DNA of 60,000 nt from Bolinopsis microptera. Its lineage: Eukaryota > Ctenophora > Tentaculata > Lobata > Bolinopsidae. Where the stretch lies: NCBI RefSeq assembly GCF_026151205.1, contig NC_087072.1:23083603-23143602 (forward strand), given 5' to 3'. Both the position numbers and the translations under genes were made by a program. Below the pieces are notes generated by a model. That model was not told where the DNA came from. It saw only the letters and a program-made list of their open reading frames with translations, and made no database searches. Positions 22,381-31,854 of this stretch are shown here, piece after piece; the stretch's first letter is position 1; each line of letters starts with the position of its first letter.

Positions 22381-24082
22381 TCACAACGCGAGTACAGAAT
22401 CCTCTACTGCAACAGTTTATTGTTTATACTAGGTAGTGCGCCATCGACAGTGAGCCGCGCGTGCCGACTGTAGGATGGTTTTTTAGCGCTAATTTCGGCC
22501 AGCACAATTTTCTTCAAACAAATAGATATTGAGTATCCTTCCCGACCTCCAATTGCAACAAAAATTGGTAAACTTACTCATAGACTTACAAGGAAAGTGT
22601 CCGAAAAATTTAAAGCATATCCAACCATCAGACATTATGTTACAGCTAAAAGCAGCGTATTTTGCCCCATTTTGATCACTATATCAACTCCGATATCCAC
22701 CAAATTTTTCGGACAGTTGTGAAAGCCCTATTGGAAGGTCGTCGCCAATTTCCAGAATGATCTCATCTAAGGAACTGAAGATAAATCCGAATAACACGAC
22801 AAAAATGGTCAAATTTGGACGAATTTGGTCAAATTACGCGACTTTTACAGCTACTTTTGCTCCAAAAGCCGCGCACCATCAAATATGGCACCTAGACGAA
22901 ACTCACTGATCTTTCCAAAAAGGTATGACAAATTTGGTATTGTGAAAATTCTCATAGTCTCTAGAAAACAGTGGTACAAAAATTTTTAAAATCCGAGCAT
23001 CCAGTTTCGGTCGCGCTAAATCACTCTACAGTCGATTCTTCCATTTTCACCACTTTTAGTTTCGCATTGGATAAGCACATGTTATACGCGCGCGTTACGT
23101 GTCAATCATATTTGATCCCGATTTCTTACTTTGGGTTTCAAACTTGCTTGTCGAGTTTTCGTCAATAATCAATTATCATCCATGATTCATCATTGCCACT
23201 TGTGTAATACCTTGAAATCCTATAAGTTGAATGAATAGGTTTTTAAATTGTTGACATAGCATAGAAGGACTGTTGTCAGAAATCAGAATGTAGAATGATA
23301 CAGAGCCGCCTTCAGAAGTTAAAATTGTTGAGCCGTATTTTCTAGTGTACTGTTTCGTATGACATATGAGTCGAGGTACAAATAGAATTTTTCGCTGGAT
23401 CAAAATGCTGAGATTTTAATATAAAGCAAAGCCAAGTATCAATAAACTAGTTTAGATTACGCCTGATTGCTTGAGTCCTATTTAAAAATATTTTTGATAT
23501 GTCATCCTAGAAGTAGAATCACAAATTTTGCATTCGTTTTAATTGTGTTTTTTTTATGCGAAGAGCATATATTGTTTTTCCTTAAGCCATAGCTGATCCA
23601 GCTATTGTAAAAGTCTACGGTCTTACTTTAGAAACACTGCGCTTCTTATTTGAATCATTAAATCTAGGCTGCATAAAATGATAGGTTTTCGGATTTTGAC
23701 CTGAGCAGCCGAAACTGATATTATTATTATTGTTATCCATATAATATACTATTATCGATGTAGTTTAATAGACTATAAATTTATTATATAACCTGGTTTT
23801 ATTTCCATAGAAGTGTTTTTACCAGTTACTTTAGTAAATTAACAAAATGTACGTCTCCACTCTGCAGTTCCGACTGCAATTCGAACTTTGCCGTCTAGAA
23901 TCTAGTGTGAATATTATAGATATTTACAACAAATATTTTAATTATCAGGTTCATCAGCATGGGACAAGTTGCAGATCAACCGCCATATAGGTACGTACTA
24001 CAAGTGTTCATTTATGACTCAGTAATACAATTAAACAACAAGTTAACTTAAGAGTTGCAATTTGATTGATATACAATATCAT
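22381..24082. other. Intergenic sequence, no gene seen
   Basis: No convincing coding frame. Short scattered similarities to the foldback cluster at 25.9-27.2 kb occur (a TCGACTGTAGAGTGATT-like word, inverted, near 23017). The pair TGTCCGAAAAATTT near 22597 and AAATTTTTCGGACAG near 22702 could form a hairpin. Confidence 0.4.
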
Positions 24083-25153
24083 GAGTATCTGGGAGCTCTG
24101 AGGATTTATTATTCGCATCATTTAGCCGTCTCATAACCTAGAAATAGTGCTCAGAGCTGGTTTTGTGGTTAAGTTTTGTAGTTGGAAAGTGTTTTTAATG
24201 TAGAGTACTGGGAGCTCTGAGGATTTATTATTCGCATCATTTAGCCGTCTCATAACCTAGAAATAGTGCTCAGAGCTGGTTTTGTGGTTAAGTTTTGTAG
24301 TTGGAAAGTGTTTTTAATGTAGAGTACTGGGAGATCTGAGGATTTATTATTCGCATCATTTAGCCGTCTCATAACCTAGAAATAGTGCTCAGAGCTGGTT
24401 TTGTGGTTAAGTTTTGTAGTTGGAAAGTGTTTTTAATGTAGAGTACTGGGAGATCTGAGGATTTATTATTCGCATCATTTAGCCGTCTCATAACCTAGAA
24501 ATAGTGCTCAGATCTGGTTTTGTGGTTAAGTTTTGTAGTTGGAAAGTGTTTTTAATGTAGAGTACTGGGAGCTCTGAGGATTTATAATTGGCATCATTTA
24601 GCCGTCTCATAACCTAGAAATAGTGCTCAGATCTGGTTTTGTGGTTAAGTTTTGTAGTTGGAAAGTGTTTTTAATGTAGAGTACTGGGAGATCTGAGGAT
24701 TTATTATTCGCATCATTTAGCCGTCTCATAACCTAGAAATAGTGCTCAGAGCTGGTTTTGTGGTTAAGTTTTGTAGTTGGAAAGTGTTTTTAATGTAGAG
24801 TACTGGGAGCTCTGAGGATTTATTATTCGCATCATTTAGCCGTCTCATAACCTAGAAATAGTGCTCAGAGCTGGTTTTGTGGTTAAGTTTTGTAGTTGGA
24901 AAGTGTTTTTAATGTAGAGTACTGGGAGATCTGAGGATTTATTATTCGCATCATTTAGCCGTCTCATAACCTAGAAATAGTGCTCAGAGCTGGTTTTGTG
25001 GTTAAGTTTTGTAGTTGGAAAGTGTTTTTAATGTAGAGTACTGGGAGCTCTGAGGATTTATTATTCGCATCATTTAGCCGTCTCATAACCTAGAAATGGT
25101 GCTCAAAGCTGGTTTAGTGGTTAAGTTTTGTAGTTGGAAAGTGTTTTTAATGT
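24083..25153. repeat. Nine tandem copies of a 119-bp satellite unit
   Basis: Head-to-tail repeats of about 119 bp starting near ACTGGGAG(C/A)TCTGAGG and ending in TTTTTAATGTAGAGT. Copies are nearly identical. The main change is a GAGCTC/GAGATC switch, plus matching GAGCTGG/GATCTGG variants. The last copy is the most diverged. There are no spacers and no reading frame. The low divergence points to recent expansion or gene conversion. Confidence 0.95.
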
Positions 25154-25903
25154 CGTGTTCGGTGTTTTATAACTCCCGATCACATGGCTGCACAACAGTC
25201 TCCCTTAAGAACACTTTCCACTGTTAATACAAATTATCATTTACGATCGTTGTTCTACCAATCTGCCTTAATAAATTCGTTCATGAATTCATACACTGTA
25301 AGTGTAGACTGTATTATTAGTGCCGTACATTTGATTAGCAATTTACTGGGGTCTGGGCATGCGACTTAATTGTGCCATGATGATGATAGTTGCCAAATTT
25401 CGGTAACAAATTAGGACTTAATTTGAGTTTACTGCACGCGCGATGAATAATTTGTGTTTATAGAGATCTGCGGCGCGTTATCAGGTTAACCAATGAAATC
25501 ACGGCGTTTTTGTCACGTGACAGTCGACTGTAGAGTGATTAATTATCATCCAGCAAGTTTATTTTTATCGTGCACCCCCTATTTATACAGGATAATTATG
25601 ATTATTTTTAAAGTGAACTATAACGCGTTAATAACTTTGAAATTGTCCATTATAAATGTACCGGTACGGACCTGGTGTGCCCTTATTCGTAGTTGTATCA
25701 CGTCGTGACCTCTATTGTCGTTTCAATAGTGGTTTTACTAAGTATCGTGGCGAAAGCCACGATGCACGATCGACGATGTAGCCGCGCATTCGTGCGTGGC
25801 ATGGCAGGTCTACAACGTTGAATGTATGACAAATACAATGCATTATATTACCTAATAATCCATGATCCATATCTGTCAAGTTTGACAATCAGGAGTTTAT
25901 CGA
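25154..25903. other. Intergenic sequence, no gene seen
   Basis: No supported gene. A word around GTCGACTGTAGAGTGATTAA at about 25522 recurs in similar form near 26900, so part of this stretch probably belongs to the same repeat families as the cluster to the right. Confidence 0.4.
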
Positions 25904-26299
25904 GGAATTGATTCACGATGTCAATCCTTCGCAGCTCGGTGAGGCACAGTGGTGCATCTCGCCGATCTACCGAAGAGGTGGTTGCGAGAAGAATTATTTG
26001 ATGCGCGGCGCGACCCAGTAGTGCATCGCGCTACAAATCGAGGAAGTTCTAGTTGGTCTAATTTCTCGTTAGGGTTAGGCCGTTAGAGTTTCAGCATATG
26101 CTTTTGTTGTAGCGCAATTCGTTACTGGGCCGCGCCGCGCACTCAATTATGCTTCTCGCTAGATCGGCGAGATCTTGACATACGTTGCATGCCACTTTTC
26201 GCGCGCGAAGCGCGCGCCGCCGAACGTAACATGTATCAAGCGAGATCCTCTACTGGGCCTCGCCGAGCTGCGATGAATTGACATCGTCAATTCAATGCT
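25904..26299. mobile_element. Foldback element with long inverted arms
   Basis: The left arm (about 25904-26035) carries GATGTCAATCCTTCGCAGCT and the GATGCGCGGCGCGACCCAGT block. The right arm (about 26085-26299) has the inverse of both, interrupted by hairpin MITE copy 3 at 26175-26239. Arms match at roughly 85 percent by eye. No coding capacity. Confidence 0.75.
26175..26239. mobile_element. 65-bp GC-hairpin MITE, copy 3
   Basis: Starts TTGACATACG and ends AACATGTATCAA, inverted relative to copies 1 and 2. Flanked by the perfect 8-bp duplication GCGAGATC. It is nested inside a foldback element arm. Confidence 0.9.
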
Positions 26300-26387
26300 T
26301 TTGTTAAAAATTGTGTTAATTGACGATGTCAATTTTTCGTAGCTCGGCGATCAGGCCCAGTATCGAATCTCTCCGATCTAACAAAGG

Positions 26388-26677
26388 TTTGACGGATGTT
26401 ATTCGTATAAATTTCTTCGAAGTAGCGCGCGCCGCTTTCTTCCCGAAATGTGGCACGATGGCAGGTGCTACGAAGTAGCGCGCGCCGGGCCAGATCATTA
26501 ACAATGGTCAAACAAAGGTTAAATTAAAGGTGGTTGATTGAAGGTGGTTGATTGCAGGTTGACCATTGTTAATGATTTGGCCCGGCGCGCGCTACTTCGT
26601 AGCTCGTGCCGTAACATTTCGAGAAGAAAGCGGCGCGCGCTACTTCGAAGAAATTTAGACGAGTAACATCCGTCAAA
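26388..26677. mobile_element. Second foldback element, 290 bp
   Basis: Ends TTTGACGGATGTTA and TAACATCCGTCAAA. Arms of about 120 bp contain GCGCGCGCCGCTTTCTTC, CTACGAAGTAGCGCGCGCCG and ATTAACAATGGTCAA, mirrored across a loop of about 50 bp that holds a GGTGGTTGATTG duplication. No coding capacity, and no clear target duplication. Confidence 0.75.
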
Positions 26678-26694
26678 TTGCAGGTGGTTGCGAT

Positions 26695-27178
26695 TTAACG
26701 GGTGATATTGATACTCGTAACATATTTGTTCCAAATATTAGGACCAACTCGGCGCGCGTCTTGGTAGGTTATAAACCTACAAGTTCAAAGTTTCAATAAG
26801 CATTATTAAATGCGCGGCCCAGCAACGCATCGCGCTAAAAAATTCGTCAAAGTCATATATACTAAAAATGTCGATGTTAAGAAAGTCACGTGATCGGTGA
26901 TAGTCGAGTGTACAGTGATTATTCATTATGATTCTAACAGCGTAGCGACCTGTCAGATATTCCGACGCGGCGCGCGCGCAAGACTATACTTTCACTGGTT
27001 AGCAAGTGTTGTAGTTGTAGGTTTACAACCTACCAGGACGCGTGCCGAGTTGGACTCGTCGACGGTATATATATATGGAACAGATATTTTACGAGTATCA
27101 CCCGTTAAGTGTTGTAGGTTTACAACCTACCAGGACGCGCGCCGAGTTGGACAAATATTTTACGAGTAGCACCCGTTA
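26695..27178. repeat. Three copies of a short palindrome-headed element
   Basis: A unit starting TGTAGGTTTACAACCTACCA, through GCCGAGTTGG, and ending ACGAGTATCACCCGTTAA occurs at about 27017-27111 and 27114-27178 (direct) and at 26695-26787 (inverted). The first direct copy has about 30 extra bases with a (TA)n stretch. Confidence 0.75.
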
Positions 27179-27555
27179 AAGCAAGTGCAATTTGCAAGGC
27201 TGTGTGATAAAGTGGCTTAGCAAACCATTTATGAAATAATTACATATTGTGTACAAAGCTCAAAGTGCATTTAATAAATCATAACATAACTAAATTTAAA
27301 TCAAAACTTTTGCACCCTGCACAGCGCAACCATTACACGAATTGTTCAATCAGTATGGTCCAAACCTAACCACCATTTATCAACTGACACAACCATAGTG
27401 GTGGCTGGTCCTATATCTCCACAAAACGTTTTTAAGACCAGCAGGATCCTTCTCTGATTAAAGTTCTTTTTTAAAAGAATCATTCTTTTCATGTTTAGTG
27501 TAGGTCTTATCAACAATTTGGAAAAACTTAACTAAGGTACTAGCTAGCTGTCTAT

Positions 27556-28200
27556 GGGCAACATGCAATGTTATGCCACTGATGAGTACTTAGTGAAAGT
27601 TTTAAATGTGGAGAAGGCAACCTTCACCCCAACGGTATTTCTCACATCTGGAGGTATGTCGAGAGAGTGTAAGCAAATTGTCAATGGACTTCATAGCCAG
27701 AAAGAGAGGTATTGTAATGTCAAATGTGGTAAAGCATGTAAGAACGAGGATAAGATTTGCAATGCTAAGATCAACAACACTTATTGCTCTATGTGGGTAC
27801 AGAGGAAAGAAGTTGGACATTGGACAACAAACATAAGACCCCTCTATCAGCAGTGGCGTAACGTTGCCTATTGGCGCCCCCTGCCAAAAATGCGCCCCCC
27901 TGTTGGCGCCCCCCCCCTCTTTTGGTGCTTCTCCCTAAAATTGAACAAATTGGGTGATTTAAGAGGACACGCCGGTAAAATCTCTAAAAATGTGTGTTTC
28001 TATAGCAAAACATGCAGTTTTGCTAGTACCTCAGTTAAGTTTTTTTAAATCGTCCCACATTCAAACGACGATTTTGTGTGCGCCCCCTAAGATGGCGCCC
28101 TTCGCACAGCGGGGTCAGCGGGGCCCTTCGTTACGCCACTGTCTATCAGAAGTCTCATACAACCTCATCCCTGCCCCTGGCTCTATGATGGAGTAAATCA
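27556..28200 (+). mobile_element. LINE RT C-terminal remnant, frameshifted, split by a hAT-like MITE
   Basis: One frame reads EKATFTPTVFLTSGGMSREC, the next NVVKHVRTRIRFAMLRSTTL. Together they match the C-terminal end of cnidarian CR1-like reverse transcriptases (FTPLVFS..GGM..EC, then RT.. FALLRS). A shift near 27700 joins them. The copy is dead. The MITE at 27851-28141 is inserted at its 3' side. Confidence 0.75.
27851..28141. mobile_element. 291-bp hAT-like MITE
   Basis: Terminal inverted repeats CAGTGGCGTAACG / CGTTACGCCACTG, flanked by the perfect 8-bp duplication TCTATCAG. Both features fit the hAT superfamily. The interior is rich in GCGCCCCCC-type tracts and has no transposase. Confidence 0.92.
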
Positions 28201-28355
28201 TGTGTTTTGAAAATGTTGTGCATACATTTTGTAGTTGAAAGTTCAAAAATATTGGTAACAATGGACCATTTCCGTTATCTATGTATTGTGCTCCGTAAAT
28301 TGCAACACTCGATTTAATTTTGCTCTGCCAATTGCATGACTTGATTTTGAATGTT

Positions 28356-30101
28356 CAGGGTGGGCCAAAAGTCAGTACTTCCGCCGTCTTTTATATTTGA
28401 GAGTTGTTGCTTTGCAGATGGCATACTGTACTTTTACCACCTTACCATTCTGATTGATTTTTCACATGACTGACATGTTTTAACTGGAGAAGGGGTTCGC
28501 ACAGTGGTAGTTTTATAAACCACTTTTAATTTATTGACCTATTATACCTAGTGGTAGTTTTATAGACCACATTTAATTTATTAACTTATTATACTTAGTA
28601 TTTATTTTTGGTGACTGTATCACCCAGTTTTAACATTTGATAATTGTACAGTTTATTGACGACACATTGACTGAATGTTATTTTATATTCTAATCTATAT
28701 TCTAGATATTTTATTTATTTTTCAACAGACGACAACTTCCTGTTTTTTTCTTCTATATTAGTTACTCATATCTCTTGTACAGACTGTTTTACAAGGACAT
28801 TGACAGATGATACTCACATTAGGCATTCATTATTGCATCTAAATTATTTCACTTGCATTAGGTTTAGAAATTTATTCTCTGGTTAACAGATTTCAAATGT
28901 TTAATTAATTTGTAGTATGACAGTAAGGTATATAAGAAGTTATTTAATTTTACTTGGGCTATTATATTGACTATTGAGGTTTAATGATGATATGGAATTT
29001 GAATTTTATATAAATTTACACTATGTGGTTGGGGCATTTTGCATAGTAAATATGGTTACTACTCCTATATATCATATTATTTGATTGGTATTCGATTTCT
29101 GATTATTGCCCTAGGAATATGATTATTATATCTCAATTTGGCTTTAGGTAGGGTGCCCCGCTAAAAGAACTGGATTCTTCCAGGAAGCATCCCGTGCACA
29201 GAGCTTGGTCTACATATATATTAAATTATTAACCATTCATTCTGTATGTGCACGAAAATTTATTTCAATCAAAGTACCTACTTTTTCGGTCGTGGTCTAA
29301 AATTTGAATATTTTAGACCACGCCCATTCAATATTAAAACACCTATATTGTTCTTTCTGAACATGTTGGACGCCAAATTATTTTTTGAGATGGTAGATTA
29401 TTACATTTTGCATCTGTTCTGAAAAAATGATTAGAAATTAGACGAAGAAATGACGAAGTTATCAAGGGATTTGTGTATCTCGTTAGCAAAATTGATTGGG
29501 TGATTATGTGACACGGTGACACGAGACCTTAATTGGGCAGCCTTAACGATTCCCATTTAATGTTTAACGGGGTAGTTAAAAAATATCAAATAACGGAGTA
29601 GTTCGCTGTTTATTAGTCTCATGATTGAAATACTGATATCTGGATATTATCCGGTTGGAAGAGACAAGGACAAGTGAAACAAGGAAGTTAGGAGTACGGG
29701 CAAATTTTCGGCGTCAACGCCATCTTCAGGCTAAGTTAACGGGGTCACCTTATCACGTGATTAGGTAAGCCAATCACCTGATCACACGTAATGAATAAAC
29801 TCGTTATGCTTCGTATCTCAGTCATCTGAGAAGCTATAACTCTAATTTTTTCAAGACAAACGTAATTCAAATGGCCAAACTCAATTCAATGAAATTTAGC
29901 TCGATCTGACTATCCAAATGATCAAATAAATGCAAAAATGAAACTTCATTTGAAAAAAATGAACACGAATATTTTTGGAGTTGACAAATTCCTCGAACCA
30001 GTGGTGGTACCAAGTTATACCAGAAAGAATTATTTCAATCGGGCACTCTGTGACTGAACTATAAAGGCCAACGTATGGGTACTGACTTTTGGCCCACCCT
30101 G
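28356..30101. mobile_element. 1,746-bp element with 23-bp perfect TIRs (mariner-like ends), non-autonomous
   Basis: The left end begins CAGGGTGGGCCAAAAGTCAG and the right end is its exact inverse over 23 bases. These ends resemble mariner TIRs. TATATA follows the right end but TT precedes the left, so a TA duplication is not clear. The interior is AT-rich with a palindrome near 29301-29330 (GTGGTCTAAAATTTGAATAT, then TTTTAGACCAC). I found no transposase motif. Confidence 0.7.
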
Positions 30102-30587
30102 TATATATTGTTTGAATAAAACTAAACAAGCACCCACACCAAATATTGTTGGTTCAGAACATAGTTGAGATCCTTCAGTGGTAGTGTTAAGGCCAAAGAG
30201 CAAGCTCAAGGCTTTTTCCTCTCTTGCTTGATTTGGGTGTGTCTACTGTCTATCTCTATTTACAAATCTGTAAGACCCATTATAAGAGCGTGTCATCTTA
30301 GATGGGCGCCAAATTGTCGTTTGAATGTGGGAAATTTTGAAACACATAACTGCTGCAAAAATTTCAAGTTTAGTGAAACCACCATGACCAGCAACATTTA
30401 TCCAAAACCAGGATTGTTAGTTTCATATGATCGGATTATTATTAACTTACTTGAAATCAATTTTTCCACATTATCAATAAAGTAGTATGTTGGACAAGAG
30501 AAACAAACAAATTGGAGAATTCTTAATCTAGCTAAATCAACAATTTTCTTTCCATTATTTATGTGTAAGATCAAGTTTTCAATGGTA

Positions 30588-31049
30588 TCACCACATTGGA
30601 CCTGTTCCTGCATCAGCACAAAGGAAGTTGTCTGCCCAGGTGTCAGGATCTGCTGGCTCCAGCCACTGTACGCAGCCCTTTCCTTGGATTGGGCCTGCAC
30701 TGGACCAACTAAAGTGGTATTGTGACCAGTGTGGCACACACAAGTAGTTGTCCTGCCAAGTATGAGGGTCAGCTATTTCAGTGATCTGTGTGCATCTCAT
30801 CCCAGCAATAGCACCAGCACTACTCCAACGTATCTCTGGATCTGTTGAGCTAGCCTCCCAACAAAAGTAGTTGTCTCCCCAGGTGTGGGGGTCTGCTGTT
30901 TCAATACTCTGGGTGCATCGGTATCCTGCAGGAATTCCAGCAGACCACCATTTGAACTGTTTCGGCCAGACGGGGAGGTTTGTAAGATCTTTTGATTGAG
31001 CCAATGCTATACTTGATGCAATAAGGAGGAGGGATAGGATTCCAAACAT
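30588..31049 (-). CDS. Secreted protein with three ADPxTWxDNYxC repeats
   Basis: 153 residues from the ATG that begins the signal peptide MFGILSLLLIASSIALAQS; an upstream in-frame ATG at 31115 gives a poor signal. The mature part is three repeats of about 40 residues. Each has WSAGxxxGxRC, TQ or VQ, E-x-ADPxTW, then DNYxC or DNFxC (CTQSIETADPHTWGDNYFC; CTQITEIADPHTWQDNYLC; CVQWLEPADPDTWADNFLC). Two cysteines per repeat suggest one disulfide each. The tryptophan and acidic pattern is lectin-like, but I do not recognise the family with confidence. A TTTGCCAG acceptor-like site lies 8 bases before the ATG, so a 5' UTR exon or a spliced leader is possible. It lies divergently to AP2S1. Confidence 0.85.
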   Translation of the reverse strand: MFGILSLLLIASSIALAQSKDLTNLPVWPKQFKWWSAGIPAGYRCTQSIETADPHTWGDNYFCWEASSTDPEIRWSSAGAIAGMRCTQITEIADPHTWQDNYLCVPHWSQYHFSWSSAGPIQGKGCVQWLEPADPDTWADNFLCADAGTGPMW

Positions 31050-31081
31050 AGTTTCTTCTTCAGCTGGCAAATTGAAAGTAG

Positions 31082-31368
31082 GAAAAACTGGAATTGACGC
31101 TGTTAATAAAAACAACTATATTTATTGTCAATAAGTGTTACATGTCAAGTTCACTTGTGATCAAGGCACCTGCTTCAAGATTTATTAAATTGACGTCATC
31201 AATTGTTACTTTAGCAATCTTCATTCATCATTTCTTTATCAAAGCAATAATGAGATGATAACTTTGGTAAAAACTGAAATGACGCTGTTAATAAAAACAA
31301 CTATATTTATTGTCAATAAGTGTTACATGCCAAGTTTATTTGTGATCAAGGCACCTGCTTCAAGATCC
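31082..31368. repeat. Duplicated segment of about 100 bp upstream of the secreted-repeat gene
   Basis: The stretch starting near GACGCTGTTAATAAAAACAA and ending CACCTGCTTCAAGAT occurs at about 31082-31183 and again at about 31264-31367 in the same orientation, with only a few differences. It covers the likely promoter or 5' UTR of the - strand gene. Confidence 0.85.
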
Positions 31369-31565
31369 CCTTACAAGGACAATAATCTGTCATTATATAA
31401 GAGGGCCACACCCATACTGATAAAGTCTTGTGAACCAGCTAAGCCACTTTGCACAAGTGTGTTAATTTGAGACTGTTGTCAGTCAACTTTCCTTTGTAGG
31501 CTGATTAAGAAAACATTAACCAGCTGCTCAATTTTTGTGACCTCTTTGACAATTAGACATTTTAT

Positions 31566-31611
31566 TTGCCTTTCAAAAGTGAGTACGCTCGGACCCACTT
31601 TTGAAAGGCAA
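31566..31611. promoter_or_regulatory. Perfect 16-bp hairpin upstream of AP2S1
   Basis: TTGCCTTTCAAAAGTG, a 14-base loop, then CACTTTTGAAAGGCAA. Just downstream, around 31641, TGTCAATATATTGACA is another palindrome, and a TTGACAATTAGACATTT word flanks both as a direct repeat. It may be a small MITE or a cis element. Function not known. Confidence 0.6.
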
Positions 31612-31854
31612 TTGTACTTGTTGTTGATTCACTGGTTAATTGTCAATATATTGACAATTAGACATTTCCCTGACAAAAAATATTTGGAAAAGAAACTTGT
31701 TAAACTCGATGATGGGGATTTTGTCCCGTTCATATGTTTGATAGGAAATAGGAAATACGTTTGGGACATAATATACAGATTAATGTTGCAAAATTTCTTA
31801 CAAAACTTCAAACAATCTTCCTACAAAACTTCCTAAAATCTTTTTACCTTTAGG

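Noticed and set aside
24083-25153. CRISPR-like array
   Set aside because: Units are contiguous 119-bp repeats without unique spacers, in a eukaryotic genome.
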